A DNA stretch of 64,000 nt from Tuctoria greenei. Taxonomy: Eukaryota; Streptophyta; Magnoliopsida; Poales; Poaceae. This document shows positions 45,640-56,299 of the stretch, one piece after another. A program made the position numbers and the translations under genes. Below the pieces are notes generated by a model. The model did no database searches. It was given only the letters and a program-made list of their open reading frames with translations, and was not told where the DNA came from. Each line of letters opens with the position of its first letter. Positions within the stretch are counted from its first letter, which is position 1. Where the stretch lies: contig JAYESD010000003.1 in assembly GCA_036927565.1 (NCBI GenBank), positions 36,211,325 through 36,275,324 of the forward strand, given 5' to 3'.

Positions 45640-47369
45640 ATGTACAACTACTTGTATATCAGGGTGCCGTGTGCTTACAACTGAGGTAACGTTTGTGTTC
45701 TGAAGATGTGCACTAACCCAAAGCGCTTTAAATAGGTTACCTGACGAATGGTCGACCATGGTACCAGTAGAATTAGCAAGTCATCTGTTGTGCTGTATGC
45801 CAAATGAGGAATGCTCTGTTTTTCAGGGGAAAACGTGTTTTCTCGTGTTGGGATGTTCAAGGTGGCGAGAACAACTCCGGCATGGAGAATGACAAATTGA
45901 CAACGCTAGAAACTTGCGCGGTGTGCTGTGCAGACTTGAGAAATTCAGTCGGTGTTGGGGCGGCAATACGAACGGCAGCAAGGGGACAAAAACGCTTTTT
46001 GACCACCAACCGGCTGGAAAACTGACAGAGTTGAAAACAAGATCAGGAATATGTGATTCATTGTAAGAGGTTACGATTAGAGATGATGACAGAAGATCTA
46101 AGTATCACAAAAGTGATACGTGGATTTTACACCATTTCCAATTGTAATATCTCATGATGGATCTGATGGTCATGAATATTTGTTAGCATGTTAGTATTAA
46201 AAAGCCACTTATACTATGTTTCCATCAACTAATAGGTTGGTCTACATAATGATTTAACATAATTAACGATGTATTATTTTTAATGTCTTATTATCTTATT
46301 ACGTTGTCCGCGTCTTTTCACAACTGGTAAAGTTTTATATAGCTATTTTAGTCTATCTGATAATAATGACAAGTGTCGGCAATGTTAAAACATATGTAAA
46401 TTTTATTTTGGCTAATCTTCTATTTACTAACTAGAGACTCATTTTCTGTGCTTCACGTGAAATCCTAAACGTTCTATAAAAAATTTGGCCATCAAATTAT
46501 ATGCGCGATATATGGTAGCCATATAACCTAATATGATTTAAATTACGCACTCATGCCATTGCAAAAATATTAGACACCAACACTCAGAAATCATATTTCT
46601 AAATTACACATGTTGCTATGATGGATAGTTCATGCCTACGACAACAATAAATATCTAAATTCGGATAACATAAAAAATATAGGAGTCTGTATCAAATTCA
46701 ATTTGAAATATGTGAATTTCGAAATAAAAAATTTGTAAACAAACTTAATAATTTTTCTGTAATTTTTGACGACTAAAGGTACTTCTGAAAGAGTAGAATC
46801 CAAAAATAAATAATTTTATAATGCTAGAATACGAAGAATTTCATTTCTGAAAAAATAATCAAAACTATTTTCTAGCCCGTGCTGACCCAAAGATTTTTCG
46901 AGAATAACTCCACGATATGCTTCTTTGCTTATTTAATTGTGATGTGTAAATTTTGTGAGATGTAGCGAGACCGCAGCACTCCTGTGTTCTTTTACGAGAA
47001 GCGACTAGAAATGTTAGAGGTGAGACATTGACAACGAAAGAAGCAAATCATTAAAATTTCGTCGCACAAAGTACAATCTAGTCGCATATAGTTACAACAT
47101 AGGGAAGTAGGTATACAGAGCATCACTAATATTCGGATTTATTTAAGCGAGGGAAGCTTGATCCAGTAATTTCTACTGCTTTTAGCTTCTGGTGTTTTAA
47201 CTTTACGTCTGAAGAGCGTTGCCTGCAACCAAAGCAATCCACATGGATTAGATGCAGGACACCGCCAATGTTGTACTCAATGTATAAATCAAAGCATCAA
47301 CCCCAGAAATGCCATAACAACACTTACAAGCTTATGAGGCGCAAGCAGCAAGCACATCATGTTCTTCAA
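45640..47369. other. AT-rich intergenic region, plus the presumed 3' UTR of the VOC gene
   Basis: No coding region is supported. A 73-codon ORF at 45804-46025 has no recognisable domain. The last ~200 bp before 47370 are probably 3' UTR of the minus-strand gene. Confidence 0.5.
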
Positions 47370-48976
47370 TTATTTATCCTCTGTGCCGGAGCTAGTAACT
47401 TCTAGGCCATTGCCTGCAATACAACAGAAACAAATCACAAAGACTCAAAAGTTGGTACAAGACTATAACAGGATAAGGTGAATCAATCTCCATTTCGTTT
47501 GAAAGCTGAGAAATCAATGTGCTACTAGCAGTAAAGGTGATTGACTGATGAATAACAATCAGCAGTCTTCTGAACGAAAAACAGAGCTATAATGATATCG
47601 AGGGCACCACACATGTGCCATCAGTTGGGGTTAGGAGTTAAGACAAGGTGCACAGGACTATGCTCCAGGGCTTGGTTTTAGCCAGCTCTGAATCAGGCCC
47701 GAGTTATGGACTGATTTTGATTCCCCATATGTGATCTACTTTTGTGTGAAAACGGCTAACATCCAATTTTAGAAAGAGCACATTTGATTAAATAAAGGTC
47801 AAAACCAGACTATTTTGTGGCTCAGGTCTGTTCCCAACCACTGGTTTGTTTGCTAACTGTTAGTAAATAAATTACGCCTGGTTTACCAGGTCACAAGCCC
47901 GGAACAAATCTCAGAAGTGACAACCCTGCTACTAAAATATAGATGCTACAATTAGCAATTACCTAACTACAACTGATGGTAACCCACATTCATGCTGCAA
48001 AAGGCTTGATATAAATCGATAAATAGGCACACGATAAAAGTAGTTACTGCAAGACTACCTCTACCTTACTACATAGTGAACGGAGTCTTAGCGTAGCAGT
48101 TAGGACTTGACTCAAGGTCACTCGCGAACCCTGATCGTGCACACAAGATGGAATCACCTGTGGGGGCCAAATCCTCGTGCAGGGGCTAGGGTGGGCTTAA
48201 AGCACGGGTAATGATCCTACCACAGGGAACAGATCCTCACACTGTTGGGGGACAAGCTTTCATGACCTTTCTCGGCTGGGCTTACCGGCTTAGGTTAATC
48301 TCTTATTAATGCAGTACCGTGGGATATTCTTTTCCCACCATTTTTTACGTTGTGATGGATTTGATCTGGTGTCAACAGACAGAGACATTATAACTATGCA
48401 TATGTGGTATGTCGCAGAACGAAAATGAGCAGCTTAAGTACCCAAATTTGAAAAAAAAAATGTTTGAAAAGGCAACACTGAACTATTATGCAAGAATTAG
48501 GCAATGATAATGGATAATGCCAATATTCTGCAGTTTTCAGAGATCAGGCTAATAAGCCAGCCCAGCTGCACAAATAGGCCAAAACATGGAATCTGGATTG
48601 AGGTCCAAGGAAACTCTAAGCAATAGTGACTGATCTGAAACTAACTCCCCCTTTAACCGAGGCCTATAAGTTCAGCATGGTTTAAAACTTCAGAGTAGAG
48701 AACACTCAATCTCCACCCTTATTATTGTCAATAAGTTATGAAACTCGTTTGTTTTACACTGGATAGTGGATGCACCAATGAACAATTTAAACTTTTAAAG
48801 GTCACAGTGAATCGCATGGCCACTTTAACATTAGAAGTCCTGAAGATTGCATAACGTTAGCAAAATGTGAACTAAAACAGCCAAATATGAACATTACATG
48901 AGACATTTTGCTACTCCTGTTTTAGCTCTGGGCACGGGAATTGAGTAGAGGTGAAAAAGGTTGATGCATAGGAAAT

Positions 48977-49015
<39 letters not shown>

Positions 49016-50254
49016 TATCCAGAAGGAAGAAAGGTGCACTGGGAAGCAAGAATGACGTATAATTTGAGAAACCTGAGAAGGCAAAAGTGTCATATAAGAT
49101 TTGGAACGGGGTAGCAAACAGACAATCAGGGCTCCTTTTATAGGGAGAGCTGGATACAAAATCCTCAGTACCTGTCGAACAAATTACACTAAAGGTTCTG
49201 AGTGAATCCGAGATGTTCCTAAAGCAACCCCTTCATTTAACAATCTCTCCAAAGGAACACAATCAGAGATCACAAAAATGCAAAATCCTTGTTTCATGGG
49301 CTCCGTCAAATACTAATGTGATTTGCTTCGACATTTAAATGAGCTGACTTATAGAATGCAATAGGGCCACTGTAGGATGTAGATCGTGTGGTTCAGAAGA
49401 GATTTTTGCACGATTGCACTAAATGACTGTTTGCACTCTAGTCATTCCCGGCTTGGCTAATTTCAGTTCGAGGGCTCCCCCGGTTACACTAGACAAAATG
49501 AGTCAATTTTGAACAGAACTTGTTCAAAGGGCTTGATAGTCAGATCTGATGATGGTAACCTTCAAAGCGCAGGCCAGCTTTTATGCTCAATAGAAACTAG
49601 GATGATAGTCAGATCTTGCAAAGCTTCTGTAATCTGCACAACTTAAGGTTCAAACTGAACAGAAACTGGAAATTGGAAGCTTTGCAAGACGTAGGTTACT
49701 ACCAAGCTACAATTCTCTAGCCGATTGCAACAAATAAAAATAAAGATACAATCAATTCGATTAAATGGACAACAGCAGCCTGCGACCTCTGGAACCATGC
49801 TCGATCACTGACTCGTCATAGAGAGGGCGATAATTGGGGAACAGTTACAGAGAGACGGCAAGCATCTCTTACCGTCGGGATCGAAGAAGAAGATCTGGCG
49901 CGTGCGTCCGTCGGGCTGCGTCTTCTCGAATAGCTCGGTGCCGCGCGCCTTGAGCCCCATGAGGAACCCGTCGTAGTCGGCGACGGAGAAGGCCAGGTGG
50001 TGGCGCCGTGGCAGCTGCGAGGGCGGCGCGCCCGCGGCGCCAGGCCCCACGGCCTCGGGGGAAGCGGCGGGGTCCCGCTCGATGAGGTGGAGCGTGACGC
50101 CCGGGGATTTTGGGAGCCGGAGCCAGGCGACCTGGAAGCCCGCGTAGGTCGGGGAAGGGACGCGCTCAAACCCCAGCACCGCCTCGTAGAAGCCGGCGAG
50201 GCGGGCTACGTCGGAGGTCTCGCGCGCGATGTGGTTGAACTGCAGCGTCGCCAT
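47370..50254 (-). CDS. glyoxalase / VOC-fold family protein, 2 coding exons, 141 aa
   Basis: Exon 1 is 50254-49873 (127 codons plus 1 nt) and exon 2 is 47413-47370 (44 nt, ending TAA). The donor is ACG|GTAAGAG. The acceptor is a pyrimidine tract followed by TTGCAG|GC at 47414-47420. The intron is 2,459 bp. Read unspliced, exon 1 continues 21 codons into the intron. The VOC domain covers nearly the whole protein. Putative metal or active-site positions are H8 (FNHIAR), E59 (HLIER), H86 (RRHHLAFSV) and E132 in the exon-2 block GNGLEV, which completes the usual H/E/H/E pattern. The short single domain resembles plant lactoylglutathione-lyase-like and FosB-like proteins. Substrate cannot be told from sequence. 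No signal peptide, so probably cytosolic. Confidence 0.9.
48979..49013. repeat. (GA)n microsatellite in the VOC gene intron
   Basis: 35 bases of uninterrupted GA repeat on the plus strand (TC on the gene's strand). Confidence 0.97.
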
Positions 50255-50505
50255 GGGAGGAGGAAGGGAGGAAGCGTGCTGGAGTGGAGTGGGGAAGCCG
50301 GCCGTCGAGGGTCGAGGTGTCTAGTAGTGCGTTGCTGGCGAGGCCAGCTCGGTGCACACGTGTGGACCGGGGCGAGCGTTGGCGTGGGAAAATTCGAGCG
50401 ACTCCTTTTTGTTGGAAATAGAATTGAGACAGAAATTGATTCTATGACAAAGACACAAATTGTATGATTCTGTATATCCATTCATTTATTGATCTTTTCT
50501 TTTTA

Positions 50506-50775
50506 CTCTCTCCGGTGTATAAAAAAAAACTGTCGTTTTGGACATGTTTTTACATACCAAGAAAGCATTAAATAGATTTTTTTTTCTTTTCAATACAATT
50601 TTCTTTAGTGGTCCGAGTGGTCTTCTCCACAGCCACTCTGATGCAGGTTCGATTCCTAGGTACATGCTATCCCATTTTTTTACACCATTTTTCATGGCAT
50701 GCAGTGTAAAACAACAATTTTATGTGCACTCTTGACTCTAATGTAGAACGATAATTTTTTGTGCACTGGAGGGAG
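50506..50775. mobile_element. Stowaway-like MITE (270 bp)
   Basis: The terminal inverted repeats are CTCTCTCCGGTGTATAAAA on the left and, reversed, CTCCCTCCAGTGCACAAAA on the right. TA dinucleotides flank both (50504-50505, 50776-50777), as in Tc1/mariner-derived Stowaway elements with CTCCCTCC ends. The interior carries a tRNA-like block (50605-50660) with a B-box GGTTCGATTCC. Confidence 0.7.
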
Positions 50776-50777
50776 TA

Positions 50778-51540
50778 TACATAATGAGGAGGCACAATGG
50801 AGAGGACATGACCATAGGAGGAGGCAGGAACTGTCGTGGTCGTTCGACTGGAGTCGTGACCGATCGGTGTTATCGGTAACGTCGGTGTCAAGTGATCACA
50901 TCACATGTTAATTTATTTGTAACACTCCCCCTTGAGCACTTGACCTCCTTGTTGAACTATCTTCGAAAAATCCAGTGGGAAAAATCTAAATATATTTAAT
51001 TAAATGCTTTGTAAAAACTCTTAAAAATATTACTAAACAGCAGAAAACATAGCATTTACATGGCATATATGTTTTCATATAAAAACCCCTGTGGGGAAAA
51101 TAAGAAAACTGACATTGTGTTGCATTGTCATTGCCTCATTAAAACTTATTGTGAGAAAACTTTAAAAGTAAAAACTCACATAAGAAAAAGAGTACAATTT
51201 GATGCAATAGTCATGAAACTTCTTATAATAAAGCTCTCCCTAAACCTTGTAAATCTCTAAGTCTACGCATACCAATATCTGCAACACATTTAGAAAATGT
51301 GGAGTATGTTAGGGACTTAGTAAATAAATCTGCTAAATTATCACATGATTTAGTTTGTTGGAGATAAATTCTCCATTCAGCTGAAGTTCATGTGGATAAA
51401 ATAGTTTAGAAGCTATGTGTTTAGTTACATTAGTTTTAACATAATCTAACTGCATCTGAGCAATGCAAGTTGCATTATCTTCATAGATAATGGTTGGTGA
51501 CTCAATAGGTCCAGTGCCACTTGAGTTTTGGATATGATTA
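50778..51540 (-). mobile_element. copia 3' fragment (RNase H tail, non-coding, part LTR)
   Basis: On the minus strand, 51540-51240 encodes the end of a copia polyprotein: IYEDNATCIAQM, TKHIASKLFYPHEL, DNLADLFTKSL and GMRRLRDL. Then follow a non-coding part with TTAATGAGGCA, a polypurine tract complement CTCCCCCTTGAG at 50925-50936, and an LTR piece (50924 down to 50778) starting TGTTACAAAT. Both ends are truncated: the MITE is on one side and CGGTT-rich DNA on the other. It is a different family from the Sireviruses here. Confidence 0.8.
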
Positions 51541-51735
51541 GGGGTGGGCATTCGGTTAACCGACAAAATTCGATTCGGTTTTTTGGTTTTTTTTTAAATT
51601 CGGTTTTTTAGAATTGGAAACCGAAATATAGCCTACAAAATGAATAATCGGACCGTCGGTTAACCGGAAATTTCGGTTCGGTTTCTGGTTAACTGAGAGA
51701 AAACCGAACTGCTAAACTAAACCTCAATCTCTGTG
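51541..51735. repeat. CGGTT-rich segment, possibly a hAT-like terminus
   Basis: It begins TTAGGGGTGGGCATTCGGTTAACCG and is packed with CGGTTTTT / AACCGAA on both strands. This style occurs at the ends of some plant hAT-like elements. No matching opposite end is seen before 52074. Confidence 0.4.
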
Positions 51736-52074
51736 GATGTGGACAGCGGCGGCTTCGGACACAGGGCGCGGCGGTAGCAGTCCGTGGAGAGGCAGGGCGC
51801 GGCGAAGGGGCTCGAGGGTGCGGCGGCCGAGCTTGATGGCGCGATGATCGAGATGGACTGCGTCGCCACTCGGGGCTCGAGGGCGTGATTAGGGATCGGG
51901 ACAGCCGGTGTCGGGGCGCGCGACAGGTCACGGGCAGCGAGCCGGATGGTAGCGGGGCGGCGGGTCGCGGTGATCCAGGGGGCGGCGGGGCACGGCGATC
52001 CGAGGGGCAGCGGGGCACGGCGAGCCGGTGGGCGACGAGCTGCAGTCGGCAGGGCGAAGAGCCGCAAGCGGCTC
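51736..52074. other. GC-rich segment without a recognised gene
   Basis: GC-rich, with GGGCRGCGGGGCACGGCGA units repeated two or three times (about 51953-52025). ORFs exist in several minus frames but show no domain, which is expected in GC-rich repeats. Confidence 0.4.
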
Positions 52075-53478
52075 TGAAAGCATCTAGGCCCCCCATGAAG
52101 TACGGTTTGGGTGATTAATGACAACCATTGAACTTTACTAATGATTTTGTGAATGCAAGGTCCCCATAATCACTCAATAAAATAAAATGAATATGTCATT
52201 GGAGACCCATATACAATCAACTTTTAAGATCAAATCAATGAGATAAAGACAAGAAGTGAAAGCTCTTATGTCTAAGTCACTCAACTATAAGTTGACAACA
52301 TACAATGCTTGAAGATCATCAGAGAGGCTTATGAAACAAATGTCTAAGAGGTCATCTGAGCAAGACCCAAAAGATTCACTCAAAACAACTTGAAGCAAAC
52401 AAAATCAACTCACCGGATCAACCGATGATTTCAGAAATGTACACATCGGTCGAGTTGGTTCAACTGAAGAAGAAGACCTCAGAACAATGTACTCACCGGA
52501 TCATCCGATGTGAATGGCTCAGAGACATCGGTCCATCAGTACAGTTTGCAATACCATGGACCAAGTGTAGCACCGGATCATCCGATGTACAGACTTACAC
52601 ACATCGGTCGATCACTCCAGTAAGCATCAAGATTAAGCAAATTCTGGAGGAAGAGCCACCAGATCATCCGATGAGAAGACAAGAACAACATCGGTCTAAC
52701 AATGGTCATATCTGACACAATGACGTCAGCCAAAGTAATTAGACCGATGATAACTAAAGGGGAGACATCGGATCATCCGGTGTTCACGGTAAAGTTCTGT
52801 CAGCCTACTTTTCCAACGGCTATTTCGGGAAGGCTGGCTATAAATACCCCCTAACCCTGTCATTTCGTCAAGTCTTGATCACCAGAAGCTATCAACACAT
52901 ACACAAGTGTTCAAGGCCAAGAGCAATCACCTCCACATCATTTTGATCACATCTACACCAAGGTTTAGGCTAGAACTAGCTAGAGAGAGAGCTTGTGTGC
53001 CACCATTCTGGGTGAGTGGACTCTCTAGGTTAGTGTGAGAGCCTCAAGGGAGTGCCCTTGGTGTTTGTAACCGTGAGAAGACTTCCGGAGCTTGCCAAGG
53101 CGTGTGTGGAAGCCCGGAAGGTCGAAGTTGTACAAGGCTTGAGCTCCACCTTGCCCAAGGAGGCGAACAGAGAGGAATAGTGAAGACCCCTCGTCTTGGT
53201 GACGTGGGTGTGGCAAAACCCTTTGGTGGGTGAAACAACGTAGATGTAGGAAGATCTTCACGATCTTGCCGAACCACGGGATAAATCCTTGTCTCCTCGG
53301 GAGTTTGCATCCTTCTCCTTCCCTTACTTTTATGCATTTTATATTCCGCGAAGTTTCTATCTACTAGAATGCATAGATAGTCGCGTAGGGAATTGAGCTT
53401 TAGAAATTAAGGTTCATTGCTTAGAATTTTTCGAAGAAAGCCCAATTCACCCCCCCTCTTGGGCATTTGGTCCTTACA
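52075..53478 (+). repeat. 5' LTR of Sirevirus C (1404 bp)
   Basis: It starts TGAAAGCATCTAGG and ends TCCTTACA, two bases before the primer site. A core-promoter TATAAATA is at 52839-52846. A cluster at about 52410-52790 repeats CGGATCATCCGATG (four close copies) alternating with ACATCGGTC. The 3' LTR is outside the window. Confidence 0.88.
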
Positions 53479-53480
53479 AT

Positions 53481-53496
53481 TGGTATCAGAGCAAGG
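53481..53496 (+). other. primer binding site, Sirevirus C
   Basis: TGGTATCAGAGCAAGG is identical to the site of copy B. The first 12 bases complement the tRNA-iMet 3' end. Confidence 0.92.
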
Positions 53497-53538
53497 TTGC
53501 TCATAGGATCATTCTAGCTTCACCGCTAGAGAGCTAAA

Positions 53539-55644
53539 ATGGCCAAGGTTGGGGCTTCAGTTCCTATCTTCGAGGGCAAGAATTTTGTCTATTGGAAAGC
53601 ACGCATGCGTGCTTACCTTGAGGCTATTTCCCCCGAAGTATGGGAAGCGACCCACGCGGGGTTTGAAGAACATAATTATGTTGGTGATCAACTTAAATGG
53701 GATGCTAAAGCTAGGAATGCAATCTATGAATGTATTAGTCAAGATGTGTTTTCTAGGATTGCTAGCAAGGAAAAGGCTTGTGAAATTTGGGCTTGCTTAA
53801 TAGAGATTCATGAGGGTTCTTCTAGGGTCAAGGAACTTAAATATCACATGCTTAAAGCAAAATATGATGAATTTAAGATGCTACCTCATGAAAATGTCAA
53901 TGAGATGTTCTCTCGCTTAAATGTGCTTATTGAAGAAATAAATGCTCTTGACATTGCTTCTCTTGGCAAGGGACTCATCAACAGCAAGATCCTCATGCTC
54001 CTCCCCAAGCCAAAGTACAACATCATCAACTCCATGCTCCAAAAAGAGTCACTTGACCACATTGAAGTTTCGGAGCTCATTGGAGAAATACACGCTCATG
54101 AGATGAGTGTACTTGGGATGATGGAGCAATCATCATCAAAGACAATTGCTTTAAAGGCCTCCACCAAGAAAACAAGCCACAAGAATAAGAAGGTGGTTCA
54201 GCCTAGCTCAAGTGAAGAAGAACAAGCATCAAGTGAAGATGATGATGATGAGCTTGCGTTGATGATGAGAAAGTTCTCATGCTTGAACTCCAAGATCACT
54301 AAGAAGGGATACACATTTGATCCTAAGAAGAAAGCATTTCTACCAAGGAGAGATGATCGCAAGACTTGCTACAATTGTGGTGATCAAGGCCACATCTCCT
54401 ATGATTGTCCAAAACCATACAAAAGAAGAGAGAACTACAAAGGCAAGCATCGCAAGCTTGAAGAGAGTGATAATGATGAAGAAGAGGCCAAACCAAAGCC
54501 AAGATCCTTTGGGAAGAAGAAACATGACAAGGGCAAGAAGGCAAGGCTCTTCCCAAAGAAGAGAAATGGCCCACAAAAGGTGTTCATGTGTGAGGCAAAT
54601 GAATGGGTCACCGACGAAGAAACAAGTGATGAAGAGAGTGAAGAGGAAGAAGAAAGCTTGGCCGGCCTCGCCATCGCCAACAATGATTATGCACCTCTTC
54701 ATCCACCGCCCATGTGCCTCATGGCAAAAGGTAACACCAAGGTATGTGATGACTCTAGCGATGATGAGCTTTCCCCCGATGATTTAACGTCTTTGATCAA
54801 TGAATATCATGCTATCATTAAGAGGGAAAAGAGTAAGGTTAAAGTGCTTGAAGAAACTCGTGCTAAACTTGAGAGTGCTAACCTTGATTTGCTTGACAAG
54901 TATGAAAGCATACTCAAAGAGCATGACGCGCTCAAATCCCATGTCAAGCAAATTGAGGAAGAAAAGACTAAAATCAAGATAGATAATCATGAACTTGACT
55001 TAGCACACCAAACACTCTTGGAAGAGCACAACAAGTTAATACAAGAACATCAAACACTTAACCTTGCTCATGACATGCTTAATCAAGAGTTGAAAAATAT
55101 GAAGAAGCAAACTCTTAATGATAAGATATCCATTACTTCTCATGCCACTAATGCTTTGCACAAGCCTTTGCCTTTGAAAGCTAATGCCAGGGAGAAGGAC
55201 TTGTTGGAAGAAATTGAGAGTCTCCGCACTAGTGTGGCCAGACTTTCAAAAGGAGAAGTCAAGCACAAGGAAATTCTCTTCCAACAAGCAAAGGCCTTCA
55301 ACAAGAGAGGACTTGGATCCTTCCCAGTGCCTAACAAAGGAAAGGTGCCCTCACCGGAGCTAAGAACAAGCTTCATCAAGGAAGTTGGTTCTTATTGCCA
55401 ACATTGTGAGGTCACCGGTCACCACACAAGGGAGTGTCCTCTTCCTAACCGACCTTCTCCAAAATTGCCTACTAACTATAAATCTACTTTCAATGATCAT
55501 TATTATCTCTTAAGTAAAGTAGGTGGCAAGGTGAAGGCTAGATTCATTGGCAAAGACATGAAGGGCATGAAGGGGAAGCTCCCCAAGCAACTTTGGGTCC
55601 CAAAAACACTTGTATCACACATACAAGGACCTAAGTTGGCTTAG
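53539..55644 (+). CDS. copia Gag, Sirevirus C (701 aa, open)
   Basis: The frame is fully open. Residues ~30-200 form the UBN2-type gag domain (CLIEIHEGSSRVKELKYHML). A zinc knuckle is at residue 277 (CYNCGDQGHISYDC), preceded by an acidic Ser/Glu/Asp region and followed by Lys-rich stretches. Residues ~415-545 are a long predicted coiled coil (repeated LEEHNKL/LQEHQTL-like heptads). A second knuckle starts at residue 620 (CQHCEVTGHHTREC). The protein is the virus-like-particle structural component. The ATG is 42 bp after the primer site. Pol lies in another frame after a stop (TAG 55642-55644), so pol expression would need recoding, or a base has been lost here. Confidence 0.88.
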   Translation: MAKVGASVPIFEGKNFVYWKARMRAYLEAISPEVWEATHAGFEEHNYVGDQLKWDAKARNAIYECISQDVFSRIASKEKACEIWACLIEIHEGSSRVKELKYHMLKAKYDEFKMLPHENVNEMFSRLNVLIEEINALDIASLGKGLINSKILMLLPKPKYNIINSMLQKESLDHIEVSELIGEIHAHEMSVLGMMEQSSSKTIALKASTKKTSHKNKKVVQPSSSEEEQASSEDDDDELALMMRKFSCLNSKITKKGYTFDPKKKAFLPRRDDRKTCYNCGDQGHISYDCPKPYKRRENYKGKHRKLEESDNDEEEAKPKPRSFGKKKHDKGKKARLFPKKRNGPQKVFMCEANEWVTDEETSDEESEEEEESLAGLAIANNDYAPLHPPPMCLMAKGNTKVCDDSSDDELSPDDLTSLINEYHAIIKREKSKVKVLEETRAKLESANLDLLDKYESILKEHDALKSHVKQIEEEKTKIKIDNHELDLAHQTLLEEHNKLIQEHQTLNLAHDMLNQELKNMKKQTLNDKISITSHATNALHKPLPLKANAREKDLLEEIESLRTSVARLSKGEVKHKEILFQQAKAFNKRGLGSFPVPNKGKVPSPELRTSFIKEVGSYCQHCEVTGHHTRECPLPNRPSPKLPTNYKSTFNDHYYLLSKVGGKVKARFIGKDMKGMKGKLPKQLWVPKTLVSHIQGPKLA

Positions 55645-55679
55645 GTGCCTAAAGCCAAAAATTGAATTCATGTGTGTAG

Positions 55680-56299
55680 GTGAACTACAAAGCCGGAGGA
55701 AAACATTGGGTACTCGATAGCGGGTGCACTCAACATATGACCGACAATGATGGTATGTTCACCATCATAGAAAACCCCGGCAATCATGAACAAGTCACCT
55801 TTGGTGATAACTCTAAGGGAAAGGTAATTGGATTAGGTAAAATTGCTATTTCAAATGATTTGTCCATTTCTAATGTTTTGTATGTTAAGTCACTTAGCTT
55901 TAATTTACTTTCTATTGCACAACTATGTGATCTTGGACTAACGTGCACATTTAGCAAAAATGATGTTGTTGTGAGTAGTGAAACTAGCCAAGACATAGTC
56001 TTCAAATGATTCCGGCATGGACATCTCTACCTAGTGGACTTCGCCAACAAGAATGCTAGCTTGACCACTTGTCTTTTCACTAAGACAAGCTTGGGTTGGC
56101 TATGGCACCGACGCATAGCGCACATTGGAATGAGCAAACTCAAGAAGTCATTCAAGCTTGGGATGGTGACCGGCGTGAAGGATGTCACATTTGAGAAGAA
56201 CAAACTTTGTAGCGCTTGTCAAGCCGGGAAGCAAGTTGCTTCACAGCACACAATGAAGACAATGGTGTCAACCTCCAAGCCACTTGAACTACTCCTGAA
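55680..56299 (+). pseudogene. Sirevirus C pol, protease/pre-integrase part, broken
   Basis: The protease region has WVLDSGCTQHMT, then FGDNSKGKVIGLGKI, then an in-frame TGA at 56007-56009. Reading resumes with the HLYLVDFANKN and LWHRRIAH pre-integrase block and a CSACQAGKQ zinc-like motif. It ends at 56299 where Sirevirus D begins. The frame differs from gag. Confidence 0.85.

Larger units (their letters stand above)
52075..56299 (+). mobile_element. Sirevirus C (copia), 5' half; interrupted by Sirevirus D
   Basis: LTR, primer site, gag, protease and pre-integrase region follow in order and in one orientation. The element is broken at 56300 within the pre-integrase/integrase boundary by the LTR of an opposite-strand element. 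The remainder lies beyond the right edge. Confidence 0.88.

Noticed and set aside
45804..46025. 73-codon plus-strand ORF between the two host genes
   Set aside because: No recognisable domain, no splice or promoter support; expected by chance.
51689..52124. Two overlapping 135-codon minus-strand ORFs near a GC-rich segment
   Set aside because: Ala/Pro/Arg low complexity in both frames and overlap with an LTR start; looks like repeat composition.
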